Below are positions 34,831 to 43,665 of a stretch of 64,000 bases of DNA, piece by piece. The notes beneath the pieces are model-generated. The model worked only from the letters and a program-made list of their open reading frames with translations. It made no database searches and had not been told where the DNA came from. Both the position numbers and the translations under genes were made by a program. The first letter of the stretch is position 1, and each line of letters starts with the position of its first letter. Source of the stretch: Novosphingobium decolorationis (GTDB lineage Bacteria > Pseudomonadota > Alphaproteobacteria > Sphingomonadales > Sphingomonadaceae); the NCBI RefSeq assembly GCF_018417475.1, contig NZ_CP054856.1:1054001-1118000 (forward strand), read 5' to 3'.

Positions 34831-35502
34831 ATGCCCCCCCCCACCGATGACCCCTTGCAGGACACCGCCGCGCACGAGCCATCCCCGGCCACCCGCCCCG
34901 GCGGCTCGCGTCTGGCTACGCGCGCGCTTGCCGTGCTGATGCTTGTCCCTTGCGCGCCCGTCATCGGCGTTCTGGGGCTGGGCGTGGCGCTCAGCATGGG
35001 CCGCCCGATCCTGTTCCGGCAGGAACGCTCCGGACTTCACCAGGCACGCTTCACGCTCTTCAAGTTGCGCTCGATGCGCAGCGCCTTCGATGCAGCGGGA
35101 GCGCCCCTCCCCGACGAGGCGCGCGTCACAGGCCTGGGCAAGTTCCTGCGCCGAAGCCGTCTCGACGAACTGCCAGGCCTGTGGAACGTGGTGCGCGGCG
35201 ACATGGCCTTCGTGGGGCCGCGCCCGCTCCTTCCCGAAACCATCGCACAGCTCGGCGAACGCGGCCGCCAGCGCGCGCGCGTGCGTCCCGGGCTCACCGG
35301 TTGGTCGCAGGTCAACGGCAACACCCTGCTCTCACTTGACGAGAAGGTCGCGCTCGACATGTGCTACATCGACAACGCGAGCCCGCGCCTCGACATGCAG
35401 ATCCTTTTGCGCACGTTCTGGGTGATGCTGGGCGGCGAACGCCGGGCCCCGAAGATCGAAACGCCCCGGGTCGAGGCCTGCCCATCCGACGCTGCCGAAT
35501 AG
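34831..35502 (+). CDS. undecaprenyl-phosphate sugar phosphotransferase (short PglC-like)
   Basis: The 223-residue monotopic phosphoglycosyl transferase lacks the four N-terminal helices of WbaP-type enzymes, so it is the minimal PglC-like form. One hydrophobic segment (about 33-55) is followed by FRQERSGLHQARFTLFKLRSM, the core RSRLDELPGLWNVVRGDMAFVGPRPLLPE (about 105-140), and VRPGLTGWSQVNG. It transfers a phosphosugar to undecaprenyl phosphate and starts repeat-unit synthesis. It starts 6 bases after the PCP stop. The donor may be the UDP-amino-sugar made by the FlaA1-like and DegT enzymes, inferred only. Confidence 0.92.
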   Translation: MPPPTDDPLQDTAAHEPSPATRPGGSRLATRALAVLMLVPCAPVIGVLGLGVALSMGRPILFRQERSGLHQARFTLFKLRSMRSAFDAAGAPLPDEARVTGLGKFLRRSRLDELPGLWNVVRGDMAFVGPRPLLPETIAQLGERGRQRARVRPGLTGWSQVNGNTLLSLDEKVALDMCYIDNASPRLDMQILLRTFWVMLGGERRAPKIETPRVEACPSDAAE

Positions 35503-35517
35503 GCACCGCCCCGGACC

Positions 35518-36246
35518 TTACCGCGCGCCCACCGCACCTTTGCGAAGCGCAAGCGCATCCAGCGAACCCACGACATGGTGCGCGCGGTGCGCAAGGGTAG
35601 GTGCCGCGCCGCGATGAACCCGTTCGGGCCGCAGGATCTGGATCGTCGTCCACCCGCGTCGGCGCGGCTCGAGAAAGTCCTTGGCCGCGTTATCCGCGAT
35701 ATAGACATGCGCCTCGGGAGGACGCTGCGACCATTCCTCGACTAGGGCATAGCCAAGGGGGTGCGGCTTGCCGCAGCCGGGGCCGAGTTCGCCGGTCAGA
35801 ACGATCCGTCCCAGCCTTTCCTCCAGACCAAGCGCGCGCACCTTGGAGCGCTGCATGCCCGCAGGCCCATCCGAGATCAGCGCGCTGCTTGCGCACGGCG
35901 CCCGTGCAAGAAAGCGCGCCGCATCGGAGGCGAGCGCGATCTGCGGATCATGCGCGCGGTAGGCCCCGACAAGTTCGCGGATCAGTTCCTCTTCGCCCGC
36001 AGCACCCAGCTCCGCCAGCGCCTGGTTGAAAATCGTTCCACGAAGGCCTGCCTCGAACAGGGTGCGGCAAGCCCGGGCAAAGCCCGTCCGGCCCATACGC
36101 TGGAAGACCAACGGCTCCAGCGCGGCAAAGCCGCTGAACGCGAAGTCGCGTTCGAGGTAGAGCGTATCGTCGAGATCGAGCACGAGGACGCGGTCCGTCA
36201 GATCGAGACATCCGCTGTCCTCTGCCAAGTACGGATCAGCCAACAA
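35518..36246 (-). CDS. HAD-superfamily hydrolase
   Basis: The 242-residue HAD protein carries motif I as LVLDLDDTLYLE near residue 22, a C1-type cap, motif II near ISDG (about 125), motif III around CGKPHP (about 160) and motif IV near IADNAAKD (about 182). It is a phosphatase or phosphotransferase. The frame starts with TTG at 36246, which overlaps the ATP-grasp stop by 11 bases; a second TTG at 36228 is the alternative. Its pairing with an ATP-grasp enzyme and a glycosyltransferase suggests a coupled sugar modification, with substrate unknown. Confidence 0.8.
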   Translation of the reverse strand: MLADPYLAEDSGCLDLTDRVLVLDLDDTLYLERDFAFSGFAALEPLVFQRMGRTGFARACRTLFEAGLRGTIFNQALAELGAAGEEELIRELVGAYRAHDPQIALASDAARFLARAPCASSALISDGPAGMQRSKVRALGLEERLGRIVLTGELGPGCGKPHPLGYALVEEWSQRPPEAHVYIADNAAKDFLEPRRRGWTTIQILRPERVHRGAAPTLAHRAHHVVGSLDALALRKGAVGAR

Positions 36247-37207
36247 AATGCGCCGCGTCGTAGCGCACCATGGTCACCCCGGCGCGCCAGTCAGAAGGGT
36301 CCACCGGTGCGCGGCCCAAGACCCGGCGCAGGAGATTTTCGGCAAAGCGTCCTCCCGCATGATCGGCAAGCGGGTACCCGCCTCCGAAGCGCGCGTTGAT
36401 CTCGAACACGCGCAGGCCATGGCAGGGGTCATCGATCAGTTGGAAGCACAGCGCCCCTTGCGCGCCGGGCAGGGTCTGCGCGATGGCCTCTGCAATCTCG
36501 ATCATGCGCGGGTCGCGCAAGGTGCGCCCCTTCTCCACTTCCCCCGCGCGGACCGAAAGGCGTTCGTGGGGAATGGCGCACAGCATATGCCCCTCGCCAT
36601 CAAGGTACATGTTGATCGTGTATTCGGGGCCTTCGAGCAGGTCCTGCACCAGCATCGGCTCTTCGTAGAGGGCACAGATGTCACCGGGACCTTCCAGCAC
36701 TCCGATACCGCGGCTGGCGCTCCCTCCGACCGGCTTGGCAAAGAGCGGCCAACTCCAGTCCCCCGGCGCCGCGCGCACCGCCTCGATGGGGGCGGTCCGC
36801 GGCACCGGAACGCCGGCGCGCTCGAGCACCTCGGTCGTCCGGGCCTTGTCCCGGACAATGGCAATCGTCTCGGGCGCGCTGACATGAACCAGCGTCCCCA
36901 CTGCCGCGAAGTCCTCGCGCGCGGCGGCCAGCGCCTCAAGCTCGGTGTCGATGGTCGGCACCAGCAGGTCGATCCCGTTCGCCCGGCAGTAGTCGAGAAG
37001 GCGCGGCACATAGTCCGGGCTCGTGCAGCGCGGTACGGCAAAGCTGGCATCGGCATCAAGACACGCGGCGCTGAGGTGCGGCGTGAGGTCGCAGGCATGC
37101 ACCTCGATGGCGACGTCGAGCACCGTGCCCGCTCGCCGGAAGCATCGGGTCAGCTCGACCCGGCGTCCCGCCGAAGTGAACAGCACCCGCAGCATCTGCA
37201 CGCTCAT
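36236..37207 (-). CDS. ATP-grasp (carbamoyl-phosphate-synthase-like) ligase
   Basis: The 323-residue protein has a pre-ATP-grasp Rossmann-like domain (RVLFTSAGRRVELTRCFRRAG), then the ATP-grasp fold with the Lys-containing PLFAKPVGGSASRGIGVLE near 150, the PEYTINMYLD segment near 195, and the Mg-binding ENARFGGG region (FEINARFGGGYPLADHAG near 275). ATP-grasp proteins of this type form an acyl-phosphate and then an amide or thioester; the acceptor is not known. Start at 37207 has GAGGAG. It overlaps a GT4 gene upstream (ATGA) and the HAD gene downstream, making a tight three-gene set. Confidence 0.87.
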   Translation of the reverse strand: MSVQMLRVLFTSAGRRVELTRCFRRAGTVLDVAIEVHACDLTPHLSAACLDADASFAVPRCTSPDYVPRLLDYCRANGIDLLVPTIDTELEALAAAREDFAAVGTLVHVSAPETIAIVRDKARTTEVLERAGVPVPRTAPIEAVRAAPGDWSWPLFAKPVGGSASRGIGVLEGPGDICALYEEPMLVQDLLEGPEYTINMYLDGEGHMLCAIPHERLSVRAGEVEKGRTLRDPRMIEIAEAIAQTLPGAQGALCFQLIDDPCHGLRVFEINARFGGGYPLADHAGGRFAENLLRRVLGRAPVDPSDWRAGVTMVRYDAAHFVG

Positions 37208-38403
37208 TCGCTCCTCGCCAGAGCATGCGCCCTGTCCCTTGGAGACCGGCGCGCGCCTCGCCGTGAACCTCCTGCGGACAGACCATGGCCGGGAGGATGC
37301 CGCAAGACCTCGTCCCAGCGGCGCAGCACGTAAGCCGGGCGAAAGCGCAGCATCGAACACGTCGCCGCCTGGCCCAGTCGCTCGCGCAGCGGCGCGTCGC
37401 CGAGCAGTCGCGCGAGCGCGGCGCCCAGCGCAGCGTGTGCGCCCTCGTCCTTGACCAGGAGACCGTTCTCACCGTCCCGGATCATGTCCTCGGGACCGAA
37501 ATCACATCGGGTTGCCAGCACGGGGAGACCGGCCGCCATGGCCTCGGCCAGGGCATTGGGGAACCCCTCGTAGCGCGAAGAGAGCACGAAGACGTCGGCC
37601 TCGCGGATCCAGGAACGCGGCCTTTCGCCAAGTCCGCGCAGGACAATGCGCCCCTCCAGGCTCCTCTCGCGTATACGCGCCTCAAGCGCCTCGCGATCAG
37701 GGCCTTCGCCCCAGATGGCGAGGCGCCATTGCGGGTAATCGGCGGCGATGTCGGCGAAGGCCTCGATCAGCCGATCGAACCCCTTCTGGTAGGTGAGACG
37801 CCCGACCGCGCAGACGGTGTAGGTAGTCCCCTCCCCGCGCACGACATCGGGTTCGGGAACGGGGTTGGGAATGGTCACCAGCCGCCCCTGCAGGTCATGT
37901 GCAAAGCAGCGGCGTACCCCCTCGGTCTGGCAGATGATGGTGTCGGCTCGGCGGTAGAACCAGCGCAGCGCCAGGTTCCACAAGGGATGCAGTTGCTGCT
38001 GCTCGGGGTTGTTGCGCTCGGCGCAGATCAGGCGAGCGGGATGGCCCTGAACCGCCAAGGCCGCCACCAGGTTGATCTTGGTCAGGAACGAGAGGACGAC
38101 ATCGGGACGGCGCCGGGCGACGAGACCGCGAAGCGCCCTGACCCGTCCTGCAACGCCCACAAGTCCGGAGCGCCCGCCCAGCCGGAAGACCCGGCTCACG
38201 ACGGGAAGCTCGTGGTAGATGCGCGCCTCGTCGGTATCGAAGGCGGCGACGTCCACCTCATGGCCAGCTTCGACCAGATGGTGCGCCAGCTGCGCTATGA
38301 CCTGTTCCGCGCCCCCCGCACCAAGGCCCGAGGTCACGATGAGAATGTGTTGGGGTGGGGTCTGGCTAGAAGGCACGCGGCAAAATCCGTCTTCCGGTTT
38401 CAC
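37204..38403 (-). CDS. GT4 family glycosyltransferase
   Basis: The 399-residue GT-B enzyme opens with ILIVTSGLGAGGAEQVIAQLAHHL near residue 20, has VCAVGRLTYQKGFDRLIEAFADI near 200, and LSSRYEGFPNALAEAMAAGLPVLAT near 285, matching polysaccharide GT4 enzymes of the WecF/capsule class. The C-terminal 40 residues are basic and not conserved. It starts at a GTG with no strong ribosome binding site. It is the first gene of a minus-strand triplet with the ATP-grasp and HAD genes and may use or make the substrate they act on. Confidence 0.9.
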   Translation of the reverse strand: MKPEDGFCRVPSSQTPPQHILIVTSGLGAGGAEQVIAQLAHHLVEAGHEVDVAAFDTDEARIYHELPVVSRVFRLGGRSGLVGVAGRVRALRGLVARRRPDVVLSFLTKINLVAALAVQGHPARLICAERNNPEQQQLHPLWNLALRWFYRRADTIICQTEGVRRCFAHDLQGRLVTIPNPVPEPDVVRGEGTTYTVCAVGRLTYQKGFDRLIEAFADIAADYPQWRLAIWGEGPDREALEARIRERSLEGRIVLRGLGERPRSWIREADVFVLSSRYEGFPNALAEAMAAGLPVLATRCDFGPEDMIRDGENGLLVKDEGAHAALGAALARLLGDAPLRERLGQAATCSMLRFRPAYVLRRWDEVLRHPPGHGLSAGGSRRGARRSPRDRAHALARSE

Positions 38404-38669
38404 GCAAGGAGCCCCCGCACGGAGCTCTGTCGGTCTTGCCGAGCGTATCAGATCGTGCCCCCCGGAAATCTGGGAATACGGTCTACCCCTTTTGGCCCGG
38501 CCTGCAGCCCTTGGGAGGGCCGCGCCCCCGCTTCGAGCCCGCCCGACGCTCTCCCGTTCCCCTTCGTGGGAGGCGCGACCCGGAATGGGTACGCCCGAAT
38601 CGTGCTCGCCTCGCGGCCTGCCGATCCGTCAGATTTCACAGGATCAACAGCGGGAAATGCAGGCCACAG

Positions 38670-40337
38670 ATGCAACGTGTCGAAATCGCCGAGGACTGGA
38701 TGGAGCTTCGCCCCGAATACGCCGAGGCCGTGCATGTGCGCCCGCGGCCAAAGCCTCTTGCCCGTCTCGAACTGGTAGGGCTCGGGGTTCTCGGGATCGT
38801 ATTCCTGGGGCTTGCGGGACGGCTCATGTCCACCCCGCTCAGCCGGGACGAAAACCTGTTCCTCACGGTCGCCCGGCTGGGTGGGACGCAGGACATCTAT
38901 CTTGACCTTGGCTACAACCACCTGCCCATCCTGCCCTGGCTGCTGGGCGGCCTTTACGACCTTGTCGGAACCGAACATTTCCTCCTCGTCGCGCGCCTTC
39001 TGGTGTTGGCCGGATGGGCCGCGGCACTTGGCGCGATCTGGCTGATCTGCCGCCGGACCGAAGCGGGGTTCCTTGCTTTCTTCACCGCCGCGTGCCTGCT
39101 GATGGGCAACGTCCTGCTGCTGGGCGGGGCGGGGATGCTGGCCACCAACAACCTGCTCCCGCTCGCCCCTGCGTTGCTGGCTTTCTACGCGCTGCTGCAC
39201 GGGATCGGATCCACCCGCCCCGCGCCGCTCGCCTACTTTGCCGCAGGTGTCCTGGTCTCCTGCGCCATCGGTCTCAAGGCCAACTACATCTTTCTGGCCC
39301 CGTTCTTTGCGCTTGCGACCCTGTTCGCGCCGACCTCGCGCGGGTTCGCGCTGCGACTTCTGGCCGGGACCCTTCCGCTGGCGGCAGGCGGCCTGCTCGC
39401 AGGGCTACCCGTCCTGATGTACGTCCTGTTCGATACGCAGAGCTTCTTTGCCCACACCCTGCGCTATTTCACCGAGTTACAGCCGGCCTATTGGGCCGCT
39501 TCCAGCGAGCCCAAGGTGGACACACTGGCCGCCAGGATACTGCTCGCCGAGAGCATCTGGCTTGCGAATGCAACGCTGCTCAGCCTCGTAGGGATCGTGG
39601 CGCTCGCGCTCATCCCGGCCATGCGCACGAACATGCGTGAGAGCCTACGGCTTGTCCGGGGCTGGAGCGTTGTCCTGGCGCTGGGCCTTGCCGCGACAGG
39701 CTTCGTGGTGGCCTTCGTCCCCTCGCCTTCTTTCCCGCAGTATTTCGTACCCCCGATCCCGTTCCTGATTCTGGCTGTTGTCCTGCTGCGCGCCCGCACG
39801 GCAACGCCCGACCTTCCGGGAGCCCAAGCGGTGCTTGGGGCCGTGGCGCTCCTCGCCCTTGTCGGATGTGCATCGCGGATCGGGCCCGGGCTTGTCCAGC
39901 TGGCCCGCCCCCAACAGTGGGAGACGATCAGCCTGCACCGCGACATGCGCGCCCTGGCGCGCGAGGCGGGCTTTTCCGGCGGTGAACGGGTCGCAACGCT
40001 CACCCCGGCCCTTGCGCTCGCGGGGAACTTCGCCGTGCCCCCCGAATTCGCGGCGGGCCAGTTCGTGTACCGCGTTGCGCCCTACATCCCTGAAGGTGAC
40101 CGGCGCTACTACACCACGACCTCCGCCGCCGGGCTGGCCGCCTTCCTCGACGCCGCCCCGCCGCCCGCGATCCTGATCAGTGGCGAGGAAAAGCTGGAAG
40201 AGCCCTTCAAGGCCTATGCGCTGTCCCACGGCTACACCGGCTTTCGGCGCCGCCACAAGGGACGGACCATCGAACTGTACCGCCGCCCGGATGCGACGCC
40301 TGTCCTGCCCCCGGCGGGCGGGCCCTCCACCCTTTGA
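38670..40337 (+). CDS. GT39-like polytopic membrane glycosyltransferase
   Basis: The 555-residue membrane protein has about 10-12 hydrophobic segments (35-500) and an acidic pair in its first periplasmic loop (LSRDENLFL, D60-E61), the hallmark of GT-C enzymes such as ArnT and PMT that use polyprenyl-phosphate sugars. A 100-residue soluble C-terminal domain follows. It stands alone between divergent and downstream promoters, so could attach a side-group to the lipid-linked or exported polymer. An alternative ATG at 38700, preceded by GAGG, would shorten it by 10 residues. Confidence 0.8.
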   Translation: MQRVEIAEDWMELRPEYAEAVHVRPRPKPLARLELVGLGVLGIVFLGLAGRLMSTPLSRDENLFLTVARLGGTQDIYLDLGYNHLPILPWLLGGLYDLVGTEHFLLVARLLVLAGWAAALGAIWLICRRTEAGFLAFFTAACLLMGNVLLLGGAGMLATNNLLPLAPALLAFYALLHGIGSTRPAPLAYFAAGVLVSCAIGLKANYIFLAPFFALATLFAPTSRGFALRLLAGTLPLAAGGLLAGLPVLMYVLFDTQSFFAHTLRYFTELQPAYWAASSEPKVDTLAARILLAESIWLANATLLSLVGIVALALIPAMRTNMRESLRLVRGWSVVLALGLAATGFVVAFVPSPSFPQYFVPPIPFLILAVVLLRARTATPDLPGAQAVLGAVALLALVGCASRIGPGLVQLARPQQWETISLHRDMRALAREAGFSGGERVATLTPALALAGNFAVPPEFAAGQFVYRVAPYIPEGDRRYYTTTSAAGLAAFLDAAPPPAILISGEEKLEEPFKAYALSHGYTGFRRRHKGRTIELYRRPDATPVLPPAGGPSTL

Positions 40338-40482
40338 GTGTCCACCTGGCTAAACCCGCCTAACCCCGATGCCCATTTCGCCGCATCCCGCTCAAGCCTT
40401 ACCCTTCCTGCATGTCCCGAAGCGAGACCTTCAGGAGCGCTTCCCAACCGCTGATCCCACACACTGATCGGAGCCTTGGAAC

Positions 40483-41304
40483 ATGAAAGTCGTGTTGCTC
40501 GCAGGGGGCCTGGGCTCCCGCCTTGCCGAAGAGACGGTCCGCGTCCCCAAGCCCATGGTGGAGGTCGCCGGACGGCCGATCATGCTCCACGTCATGGATA
40601 TCTATGACCACTGGGGGCACAACGACTTCATCGTCGCGTGCGGCTACAAGGCCATGGCGATCAAGAGCTTCTTCCAGGACCTGCACCTGATGTCGAACGA
40701 CTTCACGGTGGGGATCGGCAATGGCGAGATGGCGCTGCGCCCGACCAGCAAGATCGACTGGCGCGTCTCGGTCGTCGACACCGGGCTCGCCACGATGACC
40801 GGCGGGCGCCTGCGCCGCCTGCGCTCCTGGCTCGACGATGAAACCTTCATGGTCACGTATGCCGATGGCGTGGGCAACGTCGACATCGGCGCGCTTCTCG
40901 ACTTTCATCGTTCACACGGCAAGCTTGCGACGGTGACCGCGGTGCGCCCGCCCGCCCGCTTCGGCAACCTCGAGATCGAGGATGGCCAGGTGGTCGAATT
41001 CACCGAGAAGGTGCGCAAGTACGAAACCTGGATCAACGGCGGTTTCTTCATCTTCGAGCCGGGTGTTCTCGACTACCTCGAGGGCGACGAGGAACCGCTC
41101 GAGCAGGCCCCGCTCACCCGCCTTGCCCACGACGGCGAACTTATGGCCTACCAGCACAAGGGCTTCTGGCATCCCATGGACACCGTGCGCGACCGCGACA
41201 CGCTCGATGCCCTCGCCACTCAGGCCCTGCCGCCCTGGATGGATTTCGAGAACGGGCAGGCCGTGCTGACCACCGATGCGCCGACGAAGCTCATCAATGT
41301 CTGA
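40483..41304 (+). CDS. rfbF: glucose-1-phosphate cytidylyltransferase
   Basis: The 273-residue nucleotidyltransferase begins MKVVLLAGGLGSRLAEETVRVPKP, with the G-x-G-x-R signature followed by the RfbF-specific EET and PKPM residues. It makes CDP-glucose from CTP and glucose-1-phosphate. Segments IVACGYKAMAIKSFF and GFWHPMDTVRDR are typical of the family. It is the first step of a CDP-sugar cassette: rfbG starts before it ends (8-base overlap). Confidence 0.96.
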   Translation: MKVVLLAGGLGSRLAEETVRVPKPMVEVAGRPIMLHVMDIYDHWGHNDFIVACGYKAMAIKSFFQDLHLMSNDFTVGIGNGEMALRPTSKIDWRVSVVDTGLATMTGGRLRRLRSWLDDETFMVTYADGVGNVDIGALLDFHRSHGKLATVTAVRPPARFGNLEIEDGQVVEFTEKVRKYETWINGGFFIFEPGVLDYLEGDEEPLEQAPLTRLAHDGELMAYQHKGFWHPMDTVRDRDTLDALATQALPPWMDFENGQAVLTTDAPTKLINV

Positions 41305-42454
41305 AGTCTACCCTTCTCTCGGGCAGACGCTGGCCGACACGTATCGCGGCAAGCGGGTGCTGGTAACAGGGCACACCGGCTTCAAGGGGGCCTGGCTCAC
41401 CCTGTGGCTGAAGGCGCTCGGCGCCGAAGTCACGGGCATTGCCCTTCCCACCGATCCCGACGGCCCCGATTTCGGCCGCAGCGTGGGGATTTCCGAGCTC
41501 ATCGACCACCGCATCGCCGACATCCGCGACGAGCGCGCCTTTGCAGAGACGTGCGCGGGGCTTGCTCCGGACATCGTGTTCCACCTTGCAGCCCAGGCGC
41601 TGGTGCGCCCCTCCTACGCCGCGCCGGTCGAGACGTTCGCCACCAATGTCACCGGCACGGCCGTGGTTCTCGATGCGGTACGCCGTATGCCCAGCGCCCG
41701 CGCGGTCGTCGTGGTGACTAGCGACAAATGCTATGACAATCGCGAATGGCACTGGGCCTATCGCGAGACCGACCCTCTGGGCGGAGCCGATCCCTACAGC
41801 GCATCCAAAGGCTGCACCGAGCTGGTCGCAGAGGCCTTTCGCCGCTCGTTCTTCAGTGCCCCCGAGGGGTGCCAGATCGCCACCGCGCGCGCGGGCAACG
41901 TCATTGGCGGCGGCGATGCCTCGCTCGACCGACTGCTTCCGGACATCGTGCGCGCAACTCTGGCCGGCCAGCCGGTCACGATCCGCAATCCGGCCAGCGT
42001 GCGCCCCTGGCAGCATGTACTCGAACCCCTGGGAGGTTATCTCCTCCTTGGCGCACGCCTCATGGGCGAGGACGGCCAGCGCTATGCGCAGGGCTGGAAC
42101 TTCGGGCCGAGTGCCGACGACTTCCTCGACGTCGAAGCCATTACGCAGCACGTCATCGCAGCCTGGGGCGAAGGGGCCCCGCGTATCCTGTTCGGCAAAC
42201 GGCCAGATGATCCGCACGAGGCGGGTATGCTCACGCTCGACAGCAGCAAGGCGCGCGCCGTGCTCGGCTGGACACCGCGTCTCTCCACCGGGGAGGCCGT
42301 GCGCATGAGCGTGGAATGGTACCGCGAGGCCTGTGCCCACGCCGCCGACATGCGCGCCTTCAGCGCCGCGCAGATCGCCCGCTACAGCGAACACCCGACA
42401 TCCCTCACCCCGCGTCAACCATCCATCGAAAGGGCGGCAGCAGCATGCGCGTAA
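41297..42454 (+). CDS. rfbG: CDP-glucose 4,6-dehydratase
   Basis: The 385-residue extended SDR has the NAD-binding VTGHTGFKGAWL near 30-41 (the GHTGFKG form is specific for CDP-glucose 4,6-dehydratases), and a YxxxK site in DPYSASKGCTELVAE near 165. It produces CDP-4-keto-6-deoxyglucose, the precursor of the 3,6-dideoxy and branched CDP-sugars. The start has an 8-base overlap with rfbF, and its end overlaps the rfbH-like gene by 10 bases. Confidence 0.95.
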   Translation: MSEVYPSLGQTLADTYRGKRVLVTGHTGFKGAWLTLWLKALGAEVTGIALPTDPDGPDFGRSVGISELIDHRIADIRDERAFAETCAGLAPDIVFHLAAQALVRPSYAAPVETFATNVTGTAVVLDAVRRMPSARAVVVVTSDKCYDNREWHWAYRETDPLGGADPYSASKGCTELVAEAFRRSFFSAPEGCQIATARAGNVIGGGDASLDRLLPDIVRATLAGQPVTIRNPASVRPWQHVLEPLGGYLLLGARLMGEDGQRYAQGWNFGPSADDFLDVEAITQHVIAAWGEGAPRILFGKRPDDPHEAGMLTLDSSKARAVLGWTPRLSTGEAVRMSVEWYREACAHAADMRAFSAAQIARYSEHPTSLTPRQPSIERAAAACA

Positions 42455-43665
42455 ACTACGGCCAGACAGTCCACGGCGAGGAGGAAATCGCCGCCGTGCT
42501 CGAGGTGCTGCGCACCTCTACCCAGATGGGCCTCAAGGTCCGCGAGATGCAGGAGAAGGTCGCCGCGCTCTTCGCGAAAGACCATGGGATCATGGTCAAC
42601 TCCGGGTCCTCGGCAAACTACCTCGCGGTCGAACTGCTCGACCTGCCCAAGGGGAGCGAGGTCATTACCCCGGTGCTGACTTTCGCAACGACGGTCGCCC
42701 CGCTCGTGCGCGCAGGGCTCGTGCCCAGCTTCGTCGATGCCGCGCCTGGCACCTACAACATCGATGTCGACAAGATCGAGGCGATGATCACGCCGCGCAC
42801 CAGGGCGATGATGATCCCCTCGCTGATCGGCAACCTGCCCGACTGGGACCGTATCTGGGAGATCGCCCAGGCCCATGGCCTCATGGTGATCGAGGACAGC
42901 GCCGACACGCTGGGCGCCACCTTGCATGGCACCAGCACGGGCACGCGCTCGCACATCTCGACGACCAGCTTCTATGGCAGCCACGTCATCAACGCGGCGG
43001 GGAACGGGGGCATGCTCTGCGTGTCCGATCCGGATCTGGCGCGGCGGGGTCTGCTGCTGCGTTCGTGGGGGCGGACAAGTTCGCTCTACGTCGATTCCGA
43101 AAGCATCGACAAGCGCTTCAACGTCGAGCTCGATGGCTTCAGCTACGATGCCAAGTTCCTGTTCGAGGAGCTGGGTTTCAACGTCGAGCCGTCGGAAATC
43201 GGCGCGGCCTTCGGTCTGGTCCAGCTGGGCAAGCTGGAACACAACATCGCCGCGCGCGAACACAACTTCCAGCGCCAGTACGACTTCTTCAAGGCCTATG
43301 AGGACTGGTTCGAACTGCCCCGCCAGATGCCCGGCTCGCGCACCGGCTGGCTGGCCTTCCCGCTTACCATTCGCGAGGATGCCCCCTTCACCCGGCGCGA
43401 GCTTCAGACGTGGCTGGAGGGGTGTGACATCCAGACCCGACCGGTCTTTACCGGCAACATCCTGCGCCAGCCGGCCATGAAGTCGGTCACCGTGGCGCGC
43501 GATCCCGCAGGCTATCCAGTCGCCGACGATGTGATGCGCGGCGGCATCCTGCTTGCCTGCCACCACGGTCTTACGGACGCGCATATCGACTACATGCACG
43601 CCCGTTTCGAGGATTTCAGCAACGCGCTCGCCGACCAGCGCAGCCGGGAGGTTTCGAATGCCTGA
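42445..43665 (+). CDS. DegT-fold CDP-4-keto-6-deoxyglucose 3-dehydrase-like enzyme (RfbH-like)
   Basis: This 406-residue PLP/PMP-dependent fold-type I enzyme has His180 (SFYGSH) at the position of the PLP lysine, as in the 3-dehydrases RfbH/E1 and ColD. It should therefore use free PMP for a C3 dehydration rather than transamination. Standard RfbH/E1 enzymes carry a [2Fe-2S] cluster with cysteines in the segment following the WGR motif; here that segment reads WGRTSSLYVDSES with no cysteine, so a canonical E1 iron-sulfur centre is absent. This aligns it more with ColD-like non-radical chemistry or a variant subgroup. It ends within the start of the methyltransferase gene. Confidence 0.85.
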   Translation: MRVNYGQTVHGEEEIAAVLEVLRTSTQMGLKVREMQEKVAALFAKDHGIMVNSGSSANYLAVELLDLPKGSEVITPVLTFATTVAPLVRAGLVPSFVDAAPGTYNIDVDKIEAMITPRTRAMMIPSLIGNLPDWDRIWEIAQAHGLMVIEDSADTLGATLHGTSTGTRSHISTTSFYGSHVINAAGNGGMLCVSDPDLARRGLLLRSWGRTSSLYVDSESIDKRFNVELDGFSYDAKFLFEELGFNVEPSEIGAAFGLVQLGKLEHNIAAREHNFQRQYDFFKAYEDWFELPRQMPGSRTGWLAFPLTIREDAPFTRRELQTWLEGCDIQTRPVFTGNILRQPAMKSVTVARDPAGYPVADDVMRGGILLACHHGLTDAHIDYMHARFEDFSNALADQRSREVSNA

